Below, piece after piece: positions 52,697 through 64,000 of a stretch of 64,000 bases of DNA (positions are counted from its first letter, which is position 1; the number at the start of each line of letters is the position of its first letter). The DNA is taken from contig NW_024468910.1 in assembly GCF_011745365.1 (NCBI RefSeq), positions 1 to 64,000 on the forward strand, read 5' to 3'. Both the position numbers and the translations under genes were made by a program. A model generated the notes under the pieces. The model did not search any database. It saw only the letters and a program-made list of their open reading frames with translations, and was not told the origin of the DNA. Source of the stretch: Cryphonectria parasitica EP155 (Eukaryota; Ascomycota; Sordariomycetes; Diaporthales; Cryphonectriaceae).

Positions 52697-53428
52697 CGCA
52701 ACATCCTTCTCTTCTAGGCGGAGTTAACTGACTGATGGAAATCTGTTGTGCTGCTGATCGGTACTTTCATTGTATTGTTCTTTTTGGTAAAGACATTCAT
52801 TTCATAGGGATTTATCTAAATTGCAATGATATTCATGTTTTGTATTTACTCAAAAATCAGTAAGACATTTTTCGCTTGTTCAATGAGCAGAAATCTGCCC
52901 CCAGATCCCTCAGGTAGTAAAGAAGATTTCACTTGCTTGCATTAGAGGATGCGTATAGCGGCTGCTACATCTATCCTGTTGGAGCAATGATGTTTTCGTG
53001 AAGCTCTCAGGGGTGAAGAAATACTCTCATTTGCTATGCCTCTTGCAATCTATTTCTGCAGTAGAGCTGCTCAGGAACTGCAGGTTTGATTAGCAAGTGG
53101 CTTGTAGAATATGGGATAAAACCTGTGAAATATGTCTGTTGCACGTTTAAGCTTTTACAGTATCAGAATAAGAAGGCGTTATTAGGCAAGTACTGTCATC
53201 ACAAGCGCAAAGCCTCCGACACCTATATTTATTTATGCTCATAAATAGCGAACTACCCAACCTCGACCTGATCAATCTCAAGCATATGACTCACTCTTTG
53301 TACACAAGTCTCCTCAATTGATATACAAAACTCAATTATATCTCGTTCTTTGATACACATCTTATGTAATAGCTCCACTTCAGTTCCGTATCCTCAACAG
53401 TCACAGTCACCCCATTAACGGGGCGCCA
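52697..53428. other. Intergenic, no gene seen
   Basis: AT-rich DNA without a supported frame. The 3' part (53350-53428) is open in the frame of the next pseudogene but has no ATG. Confidence 0.5.
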
Positions 53429-54049
53429 GTGGTTATTGAAGGATTCGAGGTCGAGAGCGAACCATCAGTTGACCGATACAGCTCCCAAACTTCAGCGTTC
53501 AATCACACCCTACTATGTGTGCCCGAGGAACCTGATATCTTTCACGGATTTCAGCCTCGACCTGTTGAAGCATACAATTATGAGTTGTGGCGCTTCATAT
53601 TTTGCGCAGACAAATATTTCGCTTCACAATCTATTCCTTGGACCAACATCTCCGTGGATGTGCGTCTCCCAAGTCGCGTGCAGCACCTCATTACTCTTGC
53701 ATTTGGACCGGACAATTTCACTTACGAGGTATAATACATCTCTGCACCACTTCCTATGGATTTCATGTTTTTCGATGACTTGGAAGATGAAAGAGACTGG
53801 ACTGGACTTCCGATTAGAGCGCTACAGCCTAACAAAGATAATGATACGCCAGACTCTAGATCGCTATATCACAACAGTGACATCGAGTCTCCATCGCCCC
53901 TATCTCTGGACAACGGTGATATGAATGAAGACTCAGACAATATGTATGAAGAGTCAGATGAATGGTCTTCAGTACTGGGGCTAATGGGTCAAAAAAGGAA
54001 GGCAGTTTTCAGTGACGACGGATTACCTCCAACAAAAAAGGCTTGGTGA
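53429..54049 (+). pseudogene. Degraded gene of unknown family
   Basis: One frame reads from before 53429 to 54049 with a TAA at 53732-53734. The first part is protein-like (GFQPRPVEAYNYELWRF), the second acidic, with a basic end (QKRKAVF, PPTKKAW). No start codon is visible in frame upstream, so it is 5'-truncated or has an unseen first exon. The stop could lie in a short intron but no good splice pair is obvious. Confidence 0.45.
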
Positions 54050-55260
54050 GATAAGGCCTGGCAATTGAATTCCATTCTACATTGTATGAATTTTGAAACA
54101 GTCTCACCTCTCCCGCAGCTAGCTGCGCACAAGGTTTTCCATATAGTTTATTAAACTCAACCTTAGCTTTATCCACTGTTATTTTTGTTACTAGAGGCTT
54201 TTAGTAAATCTTGATCAGGCTTTTTTCAATAATCACCAGCTCAAAAAGACATTGGAGCAACAGCAGTAGTATCGAACTCCATCATTCCTTTCAGCTTCAA
54301 TCAGCCTAAAATTTTGCAGATAAGTTTTCAAGTCTGAACATCGCAGTCCTGTAATCAAGACTTGAATGAAAGCAAAACTCCAAAGGCGAGCACTGCAAAT
54401 GCAGAAACAAACTATTGCAACATAATCAAGACTGTTATGCACTATCGTATAGCAGCAGGAGTTGATCTTCATATATGATGAAATAGAGCTGGATGCATTA
54501 TCGAAGTAATATTCACTAAAGTTTTATCTCATGAATATTATAGAGATATCTAATGTTATCAATGATTGCAACAAGCTTATCTTTCTTGCATCAACAAGGA
54601 CAAAGCTAGAGCTTTTACTTCTTATCTGCTTCGCACCTTGTTGCCCTTCTTAATCCTCTTTCCTCAGATTGAGCTGCGCAATGAAACCAACTTTTCAATC
54701 TCCTCATCATCCTCTTTGCCAACTTCCAATTCCATTTTTTCATATAGGTTCCCTTATAGCCTGAACTCGATTGATGTAGTTGAGATTGCAATATTTTTCG
54801 AACTTGTTGTTGAAGTGAGGAGTTTTCAGATTTGTTTTGGAAAGACATTTGGGAATGGTTTTTCTGAAGATAATAGAATTAGTTAGACAACAACATTGTT
54901 CAAGAGAATAGTGAATTTTACAAACAGGCTTAACCAAAATATAAGCAATATACTAATATAGGGTGTTGAAACTAGAATGTATAAGATGCTGCGCTGGAAT
55001 GCAAAGTCGAGATTGCATGCTTATAAGTAATGCAGCTGCAGCTTATTGAAGTTGATTTATGAGTCGGTAAGGAAACTCGGGTTTCAAAATTGTCTGCGAG
55101 ATTGCGAAGTATGGTAGGAAACATACAGTACGCGCGGGTAGCGAAAAGCTTTGGGGGAAGGGGTAGGGGTGTATGCCTATGGGCTTCTAGCTTACAAAGT
55201 GAGAGTATATATGGGCAGACCGCAGCAACTGCATGTAATTGAGAAATGCCTCTAGTACAA
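54050..55260. other. Intergenic, no gene supported
   Basis: Several short frames exist on both strands but none has domain content, splice structure or paralogue support. Confidence 0.5.
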
Positions 55261-55935
55261 CTATAGATCTAGATACGCCCAGACACACTGAAGAATGGGA
55301 AGATGTGTAAAAATATCTTCAGAACGAACCCACGTCCTGAATTCCACTATAATCATGCACTCCTTGCCCCAGTATACTTTCTCAAGAAATCTGTGGGTCC
55401 GTTTCCCTGGAATTCGACGGATATTGTAGAGAGGAGGGCGCAATATGTCAGGCACTTTCCGCACATATTCCTCCTTGCAGCTGAAGCAGAAGTTCAGAAG
55501 CCCATCAAAATCCATGTCTATTGCTTCTCTGAAGGGGCATGCTACAGGCCGCAGCTCAAGCTCCCATGACAACTTGCCATCAGGCATCTTGGCCATCCTT
55601 TCGACTGTCCAGATAGGCGGATAATTGACTAGAATTATCAGCATAGGATTGATATTTTTGAAAGTTATTGAGAACTTACGCCACTCAAGAAATGAAACTG
55701 AGGAGGGTGCTGGAAGCTCAACATCAAATGCTTCTTTGTCGTCTTCAATGATGGTTTCAAACGATGTCTCGCTGGACGATGTCTCGCTGGACGATGTCTC
55801 GATGGACGATGTCTCGCTGGACGGTGGACGCGACTCCGTGAGCTGTTGGATCCATGCAGGTGGCTGCCTGTTGAAATAAGGAATAGGAGAGCTTAAGGCA
55901 CAAGGTTGCCCTGTCATCAAGATGGAAGAAGACAT
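55261..55935 (-). CDS. Small two-exon protein, paralogue X1 (207 aa)
   Basis: Exons 55935-55680 and 55628-55261; the intron (55679-55629, 51 bp, GTAAGT...GCTGAT...CTAG) happens to lack stops in frame. The N-terminal half is Ser/Thr-rich with a repeated SSET motif encoded by 15-bp repeats (about 55756-55822). The C-terminal half, with ELELRPVACPF, FDGLLNF and LPILQCVWAYLDL, aligns with the gene at 56794. Function unknown; both ends look complete. Confidence 0.65.
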   Translation of the reverse strand: MSSSILMTGQPCALSSPIPYFNRQPPAWIQQLTESRPPSSETSSIETSSSETSSSETSFETIIEDDKEAFDVELPAPSSVSFLEWRKFSITFKNINPMLIILVNYPPIWTVERMAKMPDGKLSWELELRPVACPFREAIDMDFDGLLNFCFSCKEEYVRKVPDILRPPLYNIRRIPGKRTHRFLEKVYWGKECMIIVEFRTWVRSEDIFTHLPILQCVWAYLDL

Positions 55936-56793
55936 TCTGTCTTAAATTTTGAGAGAAGCTTAGAAGTATAGAGTCACAATTAACATAAGGACAGGAAGAT
56001 TGGCAGCTTTTTATACTTGAATATGTATTGCTCACTGATTATACATCAATGCCAGTCACCATCCAATGTAACCAACCTTTCTATTCTATCCTCACTTCAT
56101 CCCCTGTAAACCTTGCAGCCCTGTTGGATATATTGAGACCAGGAGATCATCCGTTTGCATACTTCACTGAAGAAGTTGGAAGACAACTTCATCACATCGA
56201 TCACATCACACACTAGCAAGTCAAAATAGAAATTGCACTTTTGAAGCCTGCTAGTATGATTCAGGAGGCTAACATAATTTCGAGGTGTGAGTGGAGTGAA
56301 CTTTAACGATGTATAGATTGTAAGGGGGTTGGCTGCTGATACATGTTAATCCAGAGATCGAGATCACTGATTGAGCTGTATAAGTGCTACCTCATTATCA
56401 AATGGCTTGCAGAGGAGGCGATTGATTAACTAGCTGCCTCGTATTTATCAAAGCTCCATGCATGATCTAGGGATAGGGACCATGCATGGTACGGTGGGGA
56501 TAGGGACCATGCATGGTACGGTGGGGACGATGCACTACAGGATGTCATTGTGAGACAATCCAAACGAAAAAATTGACCATGGGGTAGATGAAAGTTGCCA
56601 CTATTTCTGTGTAACCGATCTTTCTATTTGTGCAGCGGATATGGTCATAATGCATGAGACTATGGAGGGCTTGTTTGGATGCACTATGAAAGGTCAGTTC
56701 GGCGAATGATTTTCATTTAAGAATAAAAGAGGTGCAGTCCATGCACATGCAAACAGACATCAATCAATCCCTACTTCCAAAAAATGTGACAGT
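55936..56793. promoter_or_regulatory. Divergent promoter region with tandem palindrome units
   Basis: The region separates paralogues X1 and X2. A 27-bp unit occurs twice (56470-56496 and 56497-56523), each containing the perfect 10-bp palindrome CCATGCATGG (56480-56489 and 56507-56516). These could bind a dimeric factor controlling either gene. Confidence 0.45.
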
Positions 56794-57530
56794 ATGGCTA
56801 CCTCTCACCTGACCATGATGTCTTCTCGTACCCCAAGCCCTTCTGACATGGATATTGGAAGCCCTTTGCCACTACTGGCACATACGCCGACTCTGCCCCC
56901 ATCAACTACAATGACTGAGATGAGAACCATGTCTTTTCATGAGGAGGGATCTCTAGATGAGAATCTGCTGGCAGCACTGCCGTCCCCTGCCTCTGATCTC
57001 AGAGCTACACCACCACTGGCAGCTTATCCTACTCATCCTACACCTGACACTGTTGAGGCAGACATGTCATCTCTGGGCCGGAACCCGCAGTGGCCGAGTA
57101 AGTTGCAATTATTCGAACAATCCTAGGCTTTATGCTAACTGTTCTAGTCTACCCCTGTGAGCATGCTAAATGGGTAGTCCATAACCAGTTTCAAGGGGAA
57201 AGAAGCACTACTCTATTCGATGTTGAGCTGGGACCGGTAGCATGCAACTCTACCACCTTGGTAAACAAAGATTACCATGGATTGATGTCGTTCTTCGGTA
57301 AATGCCGTCATAGGGGTGGCGTGGAAACATTGCCGATTCATTCTTTCCTTTCTTTGGATTCATTGGACTCTATCTCCACATATTCTTCTCGCAATGTAGA
57401 GTATCTAGACATGACGATGTGGCAGGGTCAATTGGTGGTACTAGTCAAAGTCAGATATCTGGTTCAGTTTGATGATTTCTTAGAGCATAAACCTCTTCTT
57501 CGGTCGATATGGGGGTGGCTAGGTCTATGA
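56794..57530 (+). CDS. Small two-exon protein, paralogue X2 (228 aa)
   Basis: Exons 56794-57097 and 57148-57530 with a 50-bp intron (GTAAGT...GCTAAC...CTAG). The first exon encodes a Ser/Thr/Pro-rich disordered region. The second encodes the conserved half: YPCEHAKWVV, DVELGPVAC, YHGLMSFFGKC and a C terminus of FDDFLEHKPLLRSIWGWLGL. The intron has the same phase and nearly the same place (just after a Trp codon) as in X1. No known domain. Confidence 0.7.
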
Positions 57531-57832
57531 TCTGCTGCGTGCTTGGCTGGGATTTTGAAGTCAGCTCCAATATGATGATATTTCCAATCTCATGGCATAT
57601 TCGCCACTCTTTGATATTATCAAGCTCTTCCAGATGTTCTTTTGCAGCTGCATTAAATAGTATAACACAAAGATAATCTGTGCAAGTGATAAAACAATAG
57701 CTACAACTGTGCAGTAAACAGCCCTGTCACGCCTTAATTTATAACAAAACAATAAAATATGCATGATCATTCCTTTATTTCGAAAAATCACTATGTTACT
57801 ACCCCAAAGTTCTGGACAAATAAACGTATGGT

Positions 57833-59393
57833 TCAACACATTGCATGATCATATTCTGCAACCTCCTTGTACTCGATTGCGAGCTCGCGCTTCTCAGGCA
57901 TCGTGTTTGTCAAACTCAGCAAGATGGACATCTTTGCTCGAACATCGACCGTATTTCTACTCCTCGAGTTCTCGAATAGTTTGTAGACTTTGCGATATAA
58001 TTCCCGCAATTTCTCTCTCATGATGAAGTCACTTAACACCGGTATTTGATAGAGAGCACTAAGCAACATGAGATTCCTCCACGCTCTAGATGCATTCATT
58101 GTCAATAATAAAGGACAGATAAAGTGGCAACATGGATTCATACATACTTATCTAATATTCGTGCATCTTGAACATTGTTAAGGGGAATGATATTGTCTGG
58201 TATTATCTCCAGATACGTTTTGATTCGACTCATGTCGATATCATCAAGACCTTGGGGGCATTTCATCGTATCCGCACTGGCCCATAGGATCGTGGTATCG
58301 ATTGTGACTGGCTGTTCTGGATCTTTCCAGAAATCGTTGGTATGTGACAAGGCTAATGCCTTGATGCATGTGTGCCGAAATGCTTCAATGGACACAAATT
58401 TGATGAGAGACAAGATAGCGCTGTCCGAGAACCCCAGATTTCGTAGCGTTGCCTCATGCGGATGTGGCAAAGTTGCTTCAAGATTACAGAGCGCAGCAGA
58501 GGTGAAGTTGTAGGTCCAATTGTAATCACTGTTATGTTCAGCAACAATACTATACCCATTTAGTATGATTCATACTTACCTTCGAAGTATACGGGAACAC
58601 CAGAAAGCAGTAAGGACCATGCTGGTTCCAGGTGTTGTAGCAAGCGAGTCGATTCGAAATTCAGCTCTAAGTTTGTACGAATGCCTGCTTATATTGTCAG
58701 ATAGAATTGGAGAACCATGGAGCAAGTCATTTACAATATATCCCCGGCTGTATCCTGTGCAAGCCTGATATGCCTGAAGCCAGTTTCGGGTTTTCCGAGT
58801 CGTTTGTAGTAGAGGCTAGCGAGGATGTGTGCGCAGATGTAGCTATATTCAGAAGTGCTAGGCTTACAGATCTTGAATCCAAAGCAAGAATAAGCTATTG
58901 CGTGAGAGAAATAACGAATGCCAGGAAAGTTATCCTTGTTTGCCGCGAAAGAATGATGAATCTCAACAGAATTCCCTAGAGCCAAGACTAGGAGAGCTTG
59001 CACGTTGGTGAGACAATCTGTGAGCTTGAGAGTCTTGTGCTGTGACTGTGCAGTTTCTGGACCATAATGCCCGGCTTCGACTTCTCCCTGCAGATGCGCA
59101 ATTATCCGATCCAAATATTTTGGTGGGAACAAGGGATACACACTTTGAATGTGTGTCTCATATGCCTTCACATATCTCTGTATGCTGGCAGGCTCGAAAT
59201 CTGATTTCCAGTGGGGCTGATGGGAGGTGCTTGGGTTTTCCTTGTTAGGGATTAGCAATGGATTCATCTGGACTGCTGTCATTCCATCCATCGCTGGGAG
59301 CAGATGGTTTCGCTCGAAAGCCTGCTGAGTTAAAGCACTGTTGGGACAGCAAATATGCTTGAAGGACATACAGCGAGCTGTATATATTTCCAC
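57833..59393 (-). CDS. Fungal transcription-factor (MHR) domain protein, four exons, 465 aa
   Basis: Exons 59393-58735, 58684-58580, 58528-58148 and 58085-57833 join in frame; introns of 50, 51 and 62 bp have GT/AG ends. Residues about 65-220 match the fungal-specific transcription-factor middle homology region: YVKAYETHIQSVYPLFP, ALLVLALGNSVEIHH, FPGIRYFSHAIAYSCFG and HILASLYYKRLGKP. The N terminus has no Zn2Cys6 cluster in this model; an upstream exon could be missing or the gene may have lost it. It is probably nuclear. The later exons are less conserved in character. Confidence 0.7.
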
Positions 59394-60175
59394 GGTGTTG
59401 GTTGTAATAGGAAGGCATTATTTAAAAATCTTGGCGCTTCAATCTTTGCACAATCCCCCATTCCCAGCCTGTTCCTAGCCTGTTTTATCCTTGCTCATTA
59501 TTCCTACACCCAGACTAGATCTCTCAACCATTGTTTTAGAGCTTCAGCTATGGAATCATCTCGTATTTCATCAGTCTACACCCATTCGCGAGTTAGCCCC
59601 GATGAAATGGCCCCTGTATTCATCCACTCCATTTTTATCAAACTATAGTGTGCACAAACTAGAAGCTGCAGCTTTATTCCAAGCTATCACATATTGTGAT
59701 ACATGATCAATAGTATGGGGCGAGCTGAGCCAAGTCTAGACTCACAGTACATGAATCCTGACCTGTCGAGTGACTCGAAGCCAATTGATAGCAATGCTTG
59801 GGCTGTCTGGATGATCCCACCCTTACCTCCGCATGCGAGCTGAATTTGGGAAAAAAGTCCGGAGCACGGTCCCGGGGTGTGATCAAGGTCAGCTCAGACA
59901 GACCTCCAACTTGCATAACCATCCCGGCCAGACATATTAAGCCTTTGTCCTTACATAGAATATGCTTTTCACTATGCTGGGGCCAGGTCAATGCTGTTGC
60001 AGCCCTCCGGATCATGCGAATGTAAGCTATGTGGATGTGTGCTGGAATCAGGATGTGCATTCCAGGATTTGGGTCCTTGAGAAAAATAGATAAATAATCA
60101 TGCTTAGAAACATCAGAATAGATATGACACCAACACTACCAACACTACCCAGTCTCTGGACAAGGCGCTAGAATT
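59394..60175. other. Intergenic, no gene supported
   Basis: A minus-strand frame at 59707-60060 has a few Cys/His residues but no binuclear cluster pattern. This region holds the promoters of the flanking divergent genes. Confidence 0.45.
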
Positions 60176-61457
60176 ATGGCTTCTTCAGGGGGACTGAGCA
60201 ACTGCATTGTTGCTTTCATGGCTGTATATCCCAATTCACCAAGCAAACAGGCTATAGAAGCTATCCAAGACAATCGCCACTGGCATGGTCTATGCAGAAA
60301 AGCTCCTCTTCCTCTGCCTATTACAGTTACCGATGGTCTCCTCACCCAATTTGTGTTCGGGGCAGCACCCGGCTGCGATTTCAGACTGCCCGAGCTGGAT
60401 GGTGTCAAACAGCAGTGTCTTTCTCTCAGATTTGAAGGGCAGCGCTTGATCCTTCAAGACCTCGACTCTGGCAGCCATAGCGATAATCCTGCGATCTCAG
60501 AGGACGGTCAAACATTTTGCAGAATCGGTGGGCCTTTCCTGACTTTGTGGGATGGCTCTAGGGCTCATCCAGGAGTTCATCTCAGATTCCATTCTGAGCT
60601 CAAGTTTTTCCTTTTCGTCAATGAAAATGTTCTACCATGCATATCCGGGATCGTCAGCGCGCTGTCACGTCAACGCCAATCGCTTGAAGAGAATCCATCT
60701 CCTTCCACAACGGAGTCTGGGCAAGACTTTCAACAAGATCTCGAGCTACAAGGTCCTCAAATGAAGATGGCAGAGATGTCTGACAATGTATGTTCTCCGA
60801 ATTCTTAGTCACGAATTTGTATCTAATAGTTCTCAGGAGAGAATTATACAAATCAGGAATGTCCATGTTACTTACATCTTTCCTGGCCCATCTCATGTGC
60901 ATCCAAGCGGCTGGCTGGAAGTTAAAAGCTTGTCACGCGCCTTCGGCTATCATTCAGAAAGGCGTTGCAAAGACGGCTTTCTTCGAGAAGGCTTCCATTC
61001 TACCCGTTGGCAGAAATATTCATATTTCTCTTTGAACGATGTGATTCTATTCTGTCGATTTCGAGAGTTTACCAGCAGAGACGGCAACACCAGGAAGGAG
61101 TTCGGGTATCTTAACGCTCTTGAGAAGCATCACCCGAACATTGCAACTGTCGATGCCGAGTTTTCATTTCGGCGAATTTCATTATTTCAACACACAGTTC
61201 GTTACCTCCCCACAAATAATCTGATACATTTGCACGACATATTCGCAGCGATACCCTGCACATTAGAAGAAGGGTACAAAAAGATGGGTGCACACAAGGT
61301 AGCTATATATAATATGCGAATTGGCATATGTAGAAAAGCTATGAACTTCATTGCATTGGACAAACTCATTTGGATCTGCCAACAAGATAACGAACTTCGC
61401 GTTTTGCATCTTGCTATTCATCAGGCATTTTATCACAGCCAGGATAGAAGACTTTGA
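60176..61457 (+). CDS. FHA-like protein with partial kinase-like C terminus, two exons, 410 aa
   Basis: Exons 60176-60787 and 60837-61457, intron 49 bp (GTATGT...CTAAT...CAG). Residues about 55-160 resemble an FHA domain: CDFRLPELDGVKQQCLSLRF, then LDSGSHSDNP where a typical FHA has its Ser/Asn-Gly turn. In exon 2, FGYLNALEKHHPNIATV resembles the kinase C-helix/HPNI region, and NNLIHLHDIF a beta strand, but no HRD or DFG follows. It may be a truncated relative of the FHA-like kinase at 11689. Phosphopeptide binding is possible; catalysis is not. Confidence 0.6.
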
Positions 61458-61663
61458 ATATGAAATTTTGGTCTTTTCATAATTTCTACGCCTGTCTGTG
61501 ATAATAAATCGGCCAGCCAACAATTGGATAGAATAAATATTTTTATTATCAACTTAACAGGTCGAGTGTCGTCTTAGTATTGGACATTTGGGCATACTAA
61601 ACTCCCTGCAAAGTTTTCGATATGATGAAACAAGCCTTGACATTAAAACGTATTTATGCATCT

Positions 61664-62923
61664 CTACTCTAGTCTTTCCTCCGGCAGTGATTGGCTGCTG
61701 ACGATATCCAGCCAAACCGTGCCTTGCCCTATGAAATGATACTGGCGGCCTGTCTCAGCAAAGATCATCCTCGCCTCCTTTCTCAGCTGCTTTGCAGTAC
61801 CAAGATCAAGCCGAAAAGCTATCTCGCTCTCAGAATAGAGCGCAATCATCGCAGCAAACCCTTTTGATGGCCAACATTCCATCGCAGCAACCCGTGCTTT
61901 CCTCCATGCTTGCATCGCTTCTACCAGTTTTGCCATATCCGAGAAAGACCAATCCCACCTTCCCCTCAATGAGAATTCTCGTCTTAAGGAAAATGTTGCT
62001 ACATGAAACGCCATAGCTAAGCCAGCAAGAGCAAGATAGTGATTACTCTTGTTAGTCTTAGTGAGACCTGCGGCCTGTCGAGATTCCCAAGTCTTCAAAT
62101 AAGCCGCATAACGATTCTGTGCTTCAAGCAGCGATGCTGCTGAGACTCGACCCGATGCCTGAAAATCAAACAAGGATTTCATAAGCCATGCATTCGCCAG
62201 CCCTAGATGCAATCGCGTTCCGATATCTCCTTTATGAAAATTGACCTCGCTTTCCAACATAGTGATTGCTTTCGATGTGTTCCGAAGCTCGCAGAGCGTT
62301 TCGGCTTGATTAGCTAGGAAGTCGCGACCAACAATCATATCAGCTTTAGCTGATATATGCTCGTTGATTAAATTCTGATACTGATCAGAAGCTCTTTGGA
62401 ATTGGCCTTTATTCCTGTAAGCTTTAGCGATTACAGCTTGCCCTTTCATCAGAACGCGACGTTCCTGAAGAGATAGTTCAGACCAAGGAAATGGTTGGAA
62501 TCTTGCTTGACAAGCTTGTGATTCCTCGATAGAAGCATCATTGTTCAGAAGAACTTTCATCTCGAGAACAATCCGTTCGCCGTGGATCCCGTTTTCATAG
62601 CGGCTAATGAATCTCCGATCGGGATCGTTTATGGATCCGAGAGATACATCCTCGGCTTTCAGTCTCCTCAACATGAAGCTACGCAGACGCAAGCTTTGCA
62701 AAAGCGAAGAGTCTGTGCTTCCAAATATTTCAGCAGTCTGCAGCATGTACTCCTTCCAAGGCATTAAACCAAAGTATGAAGCTGAGAGGCATGCTCTAGC
62801 TAGAGCTAGCTGTAACCAGTCCTCTAGTCTGAGCTCATGCAAATATGATACCACAGTTGCAAGCAGCGGGATCATAGAGGTTGCTTCTGTCAAGCTACTG
62901 GAATTAGCAGGACAGTATTTCAA
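61664..62923 (-). CDS. TPR-like helical repeat protein, C-terminal part (about 419 aa)
   Basis: A long frame rich in paired helices: WLQLALARACLSASYFG, GQAVIAKAYRNKGQFQRA and ANQAETLCELRNTSKAI. The residue spacing fits TPR-like repeats such as end many fungal STAND/NLR proteins. No ATG is convincing at 62923 (the first in-frame initiator is TTG-like and stops lie just upstream), so this is probably the last exon or broken tail of a larger gene starting beyond 63000. Confidence 0.55.
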   Translation of the reverse strand: MKYCPANSSSLTEATSMIPLLATVVSYLHELRLEDWLQLALARACLSASYFGLMPWKEYMLQTAEIFGSTDSSLLQSLRLRSFMLRRLKAEDVSLGSINDPDRRFISRYENGIHGERIVLEMKVLLNNDASIEESQACQARFQPFPWSELSLQERRVLMKGQAVIAKAYRNKGQFQRASDQYQNLINEHISAKADMIVGRDFLANQAETLCELRNTSKAITMLESEVNFHKGDIGTRLHLGLANAWLMKSLFDFQASGRVSAASLLEAQNRYAAYLKTWESRQAAGLTKTNKSNHYLALAGLAMAFHVATFSLRREFSLRGRWDWSFSDMAKLVEAMQAWRKARVAAMECWPSKGFAAMIALYSESEIAFRLDLGTAKQLRKEARMIFAETGRQYHFIGQGTVWLDIVSSQSLPEERLE

Positions 62924-63223
62924 AGCAGAATATAATGCTTATCATGAATCTTGATCTGGAAACCTAGGAAATGCTCGAACAACAGCTTTCAGAGCAGCTG
63001 ATTTCCAATCATAAGTAGTATGCTGTTAAACTGCTACTGCTGGGCTGATTACAAATAATCCTCTAGTATCACATACTAGAAGAGCTTGTTATTAGAGCAG
63101 TTCCCGAAGAGCAAGGCTATATCGCTTTTTATTAGTTAGAACTTCCGAAGCTGGTATTGTAACAGGAGCAAGCTCTCCCTATTCATTCCATTCCAAAATA
63201 GCTTGTAGAAAGCACTCAGAAAC

Positions 63224-64000
63224 TCAGCCTTCTACTGCATATATGATAGATAAGAGATTATATGCATTGGGAGAAAGAGGCGAAGATCCAAGCATTTTGT
63301 CTTGCAGCTGATCAAAAGATATTGCAGAGCTGATGCTGTGGTTATCAGCTGGTGCATTTAGGGAAAGATGAGATGGTTGGTAGGTTTTGTCTTGCAGCTG
63401 ATCGAAAGATATTGCAGGGCTGATGCTGTGGTCATTGGCTCTGATGCTATGCTTATAAACTGGTGCATTTGTTGTGGAAGTTGTTCGAGATCTGAGCCAT
63501 AAATGCAGATCTCCAGCTATTTCTGTAACCAGTTCTGCTTTCAATCATTAGCTTCTGTCAATAAGTAATGAGCAAAATCTTATCTGAGCAGAGCTGCTGA
63601 GCAGCAGATAAGCTTAAAGTATGCTTGATTCTTTCTTTAGCTTCTTGAATGTAGCTAGTCTCTGGTGCTGATAAGTTTTTAATCTCTTGATATTATAAAA
63701 AAGTGAGGATCAAGCTTACCTGTAGTATTCCAGTATAATGTTTTCACATAATCACTACTCTGCTGACCATTCAACCAGCTGCACACTTCAGCTCGCCTTT
63801 CAGTTCGGATACTGAATGTAAAGATTCTGAAAACTTCATCTGCACTGAAATATGAACTGTCTTCTTGCAGCTGTGTCTTGATAGATGAAATAGCAAGGAT
63901 TTCCATCTCAAGCTGATTGAGCTTGGCTATCTCTTGTGCAAAGGCCTGATTGCGTTCCAGATGCTTCCTAAAGGCTCGGCAGTGTTGGGCAGCAGTAGTG
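63224..64000 (-). CDS. 5' part of a gene running off the right edge
   Basis: From the edge, the minus frame is open (QHCRAFRKHLERN, then DEVFRIFTFSI and EVCSWLNGQQSSDYVKTLYW) to a GTAAGC donor near 63713. Protein-like sequence resumes near 63655 (APETSYIQEAKERIKH) but soon meets TGA. The frame at 63544-63224 contains a 17-residue sequence repeated twice (HSIS.AISFDQLQDK). This may be one gene with 61664-62923, of NLR type, partly broken; the start lies outside the window. Confidence 0.4.

Noticed and set aside
54566..54886. 106-residue frame in an AT-rich stretch
   Set aside because: Composition is compatible with chance and nothing resembling a domain, paralogue or intron structure supports it.
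1..64000. CRISPR arrays, bacterial operons, rRNA or tRNA genes
   Set aside because: The window is eukaryotic; no regularly spaced palindromic repeats with unique spacers, and no cloverleaf or rRNA sequence, were recognised.

Overview
The window is the left end of a chromosome from a filamentous ascomycete (Pezizomycotina). It begins with about 23 units of CCCTAG/CCCTAA telomere repeat on the C-rich strand. Short 49-62 bp introns with GT...CTAAC/CTGAC...AG signals, fungal-only protein families (DUF3435 recombinase, fungal transcription-factor MHR domain, STAND/NLR WD40 remnants) and AT-rich, stop-riddled transposon copies typical of repeat-induced point mutation (RIP) all support this. The species cannot be fixed from the sequence.

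Layout. 1-768: telomere and subtelomeric repeats. 769-7575: decayed Ty3/gypsy chromovirus (copy 1, minus). 7576-10907: decayed DNA, a decayed gag-only LTR element (family B), and a second, RIP-altered copy of the subtelomeric repeat. 10908-17800: GC-rich island with an apparently intact FHA-like/kinase gene, transcribed divergently from the first of two paralogous Lys/Arg-rich genes, plus tandem repeats. 18000-20912: LTR debris and a small LTR element (family C) filled with minisatellites. 21128-22879: broken gene of the Est1-type DNA/RNA-binding family. 23970-29767: least damaged gypsy element (copy 2, minus), 3'-truncated, with gag and pol joined by a probable -1 frameshift site. 29768-33500: solo and partial LTRs, a broken J-domain gene, the 3' end of a Tad-like LINE, repeats. 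33727-34395: unknown gene. 35690-47430: remnant of a WD40 (NLR-type) gene split by gypsy copy 3 (35872-47302), which itself carries a fresh family B element (38251-42207).

47557-50037 holds a five-exon DUF3435 tyrosine recombinase, the family that includes the captains of Starship giant transposons. To its right lies a gene-bearing zone: a broken F-box gene, an acidic/basic protein gene, a degraded unknown gene, a divergent pair of small paralogues sharing an intron, a four-exon MHR-domain regulator, a two-exon FHA/kinase-like gene, and a TPR-like gene running off the window.

The most notable points are the captain-like recombinase; the two-unit telomere motif kept in the gypsy LTRs next to variable repeat cassettes; a repeated Trp-Cys-Cys-His motif in the gypsy Gag; a conserved coiled-coil frame antisense to the 3' end of gypsy; and several host genes (NLR, J-domain, Est1-type, F-box) caught while decaying.
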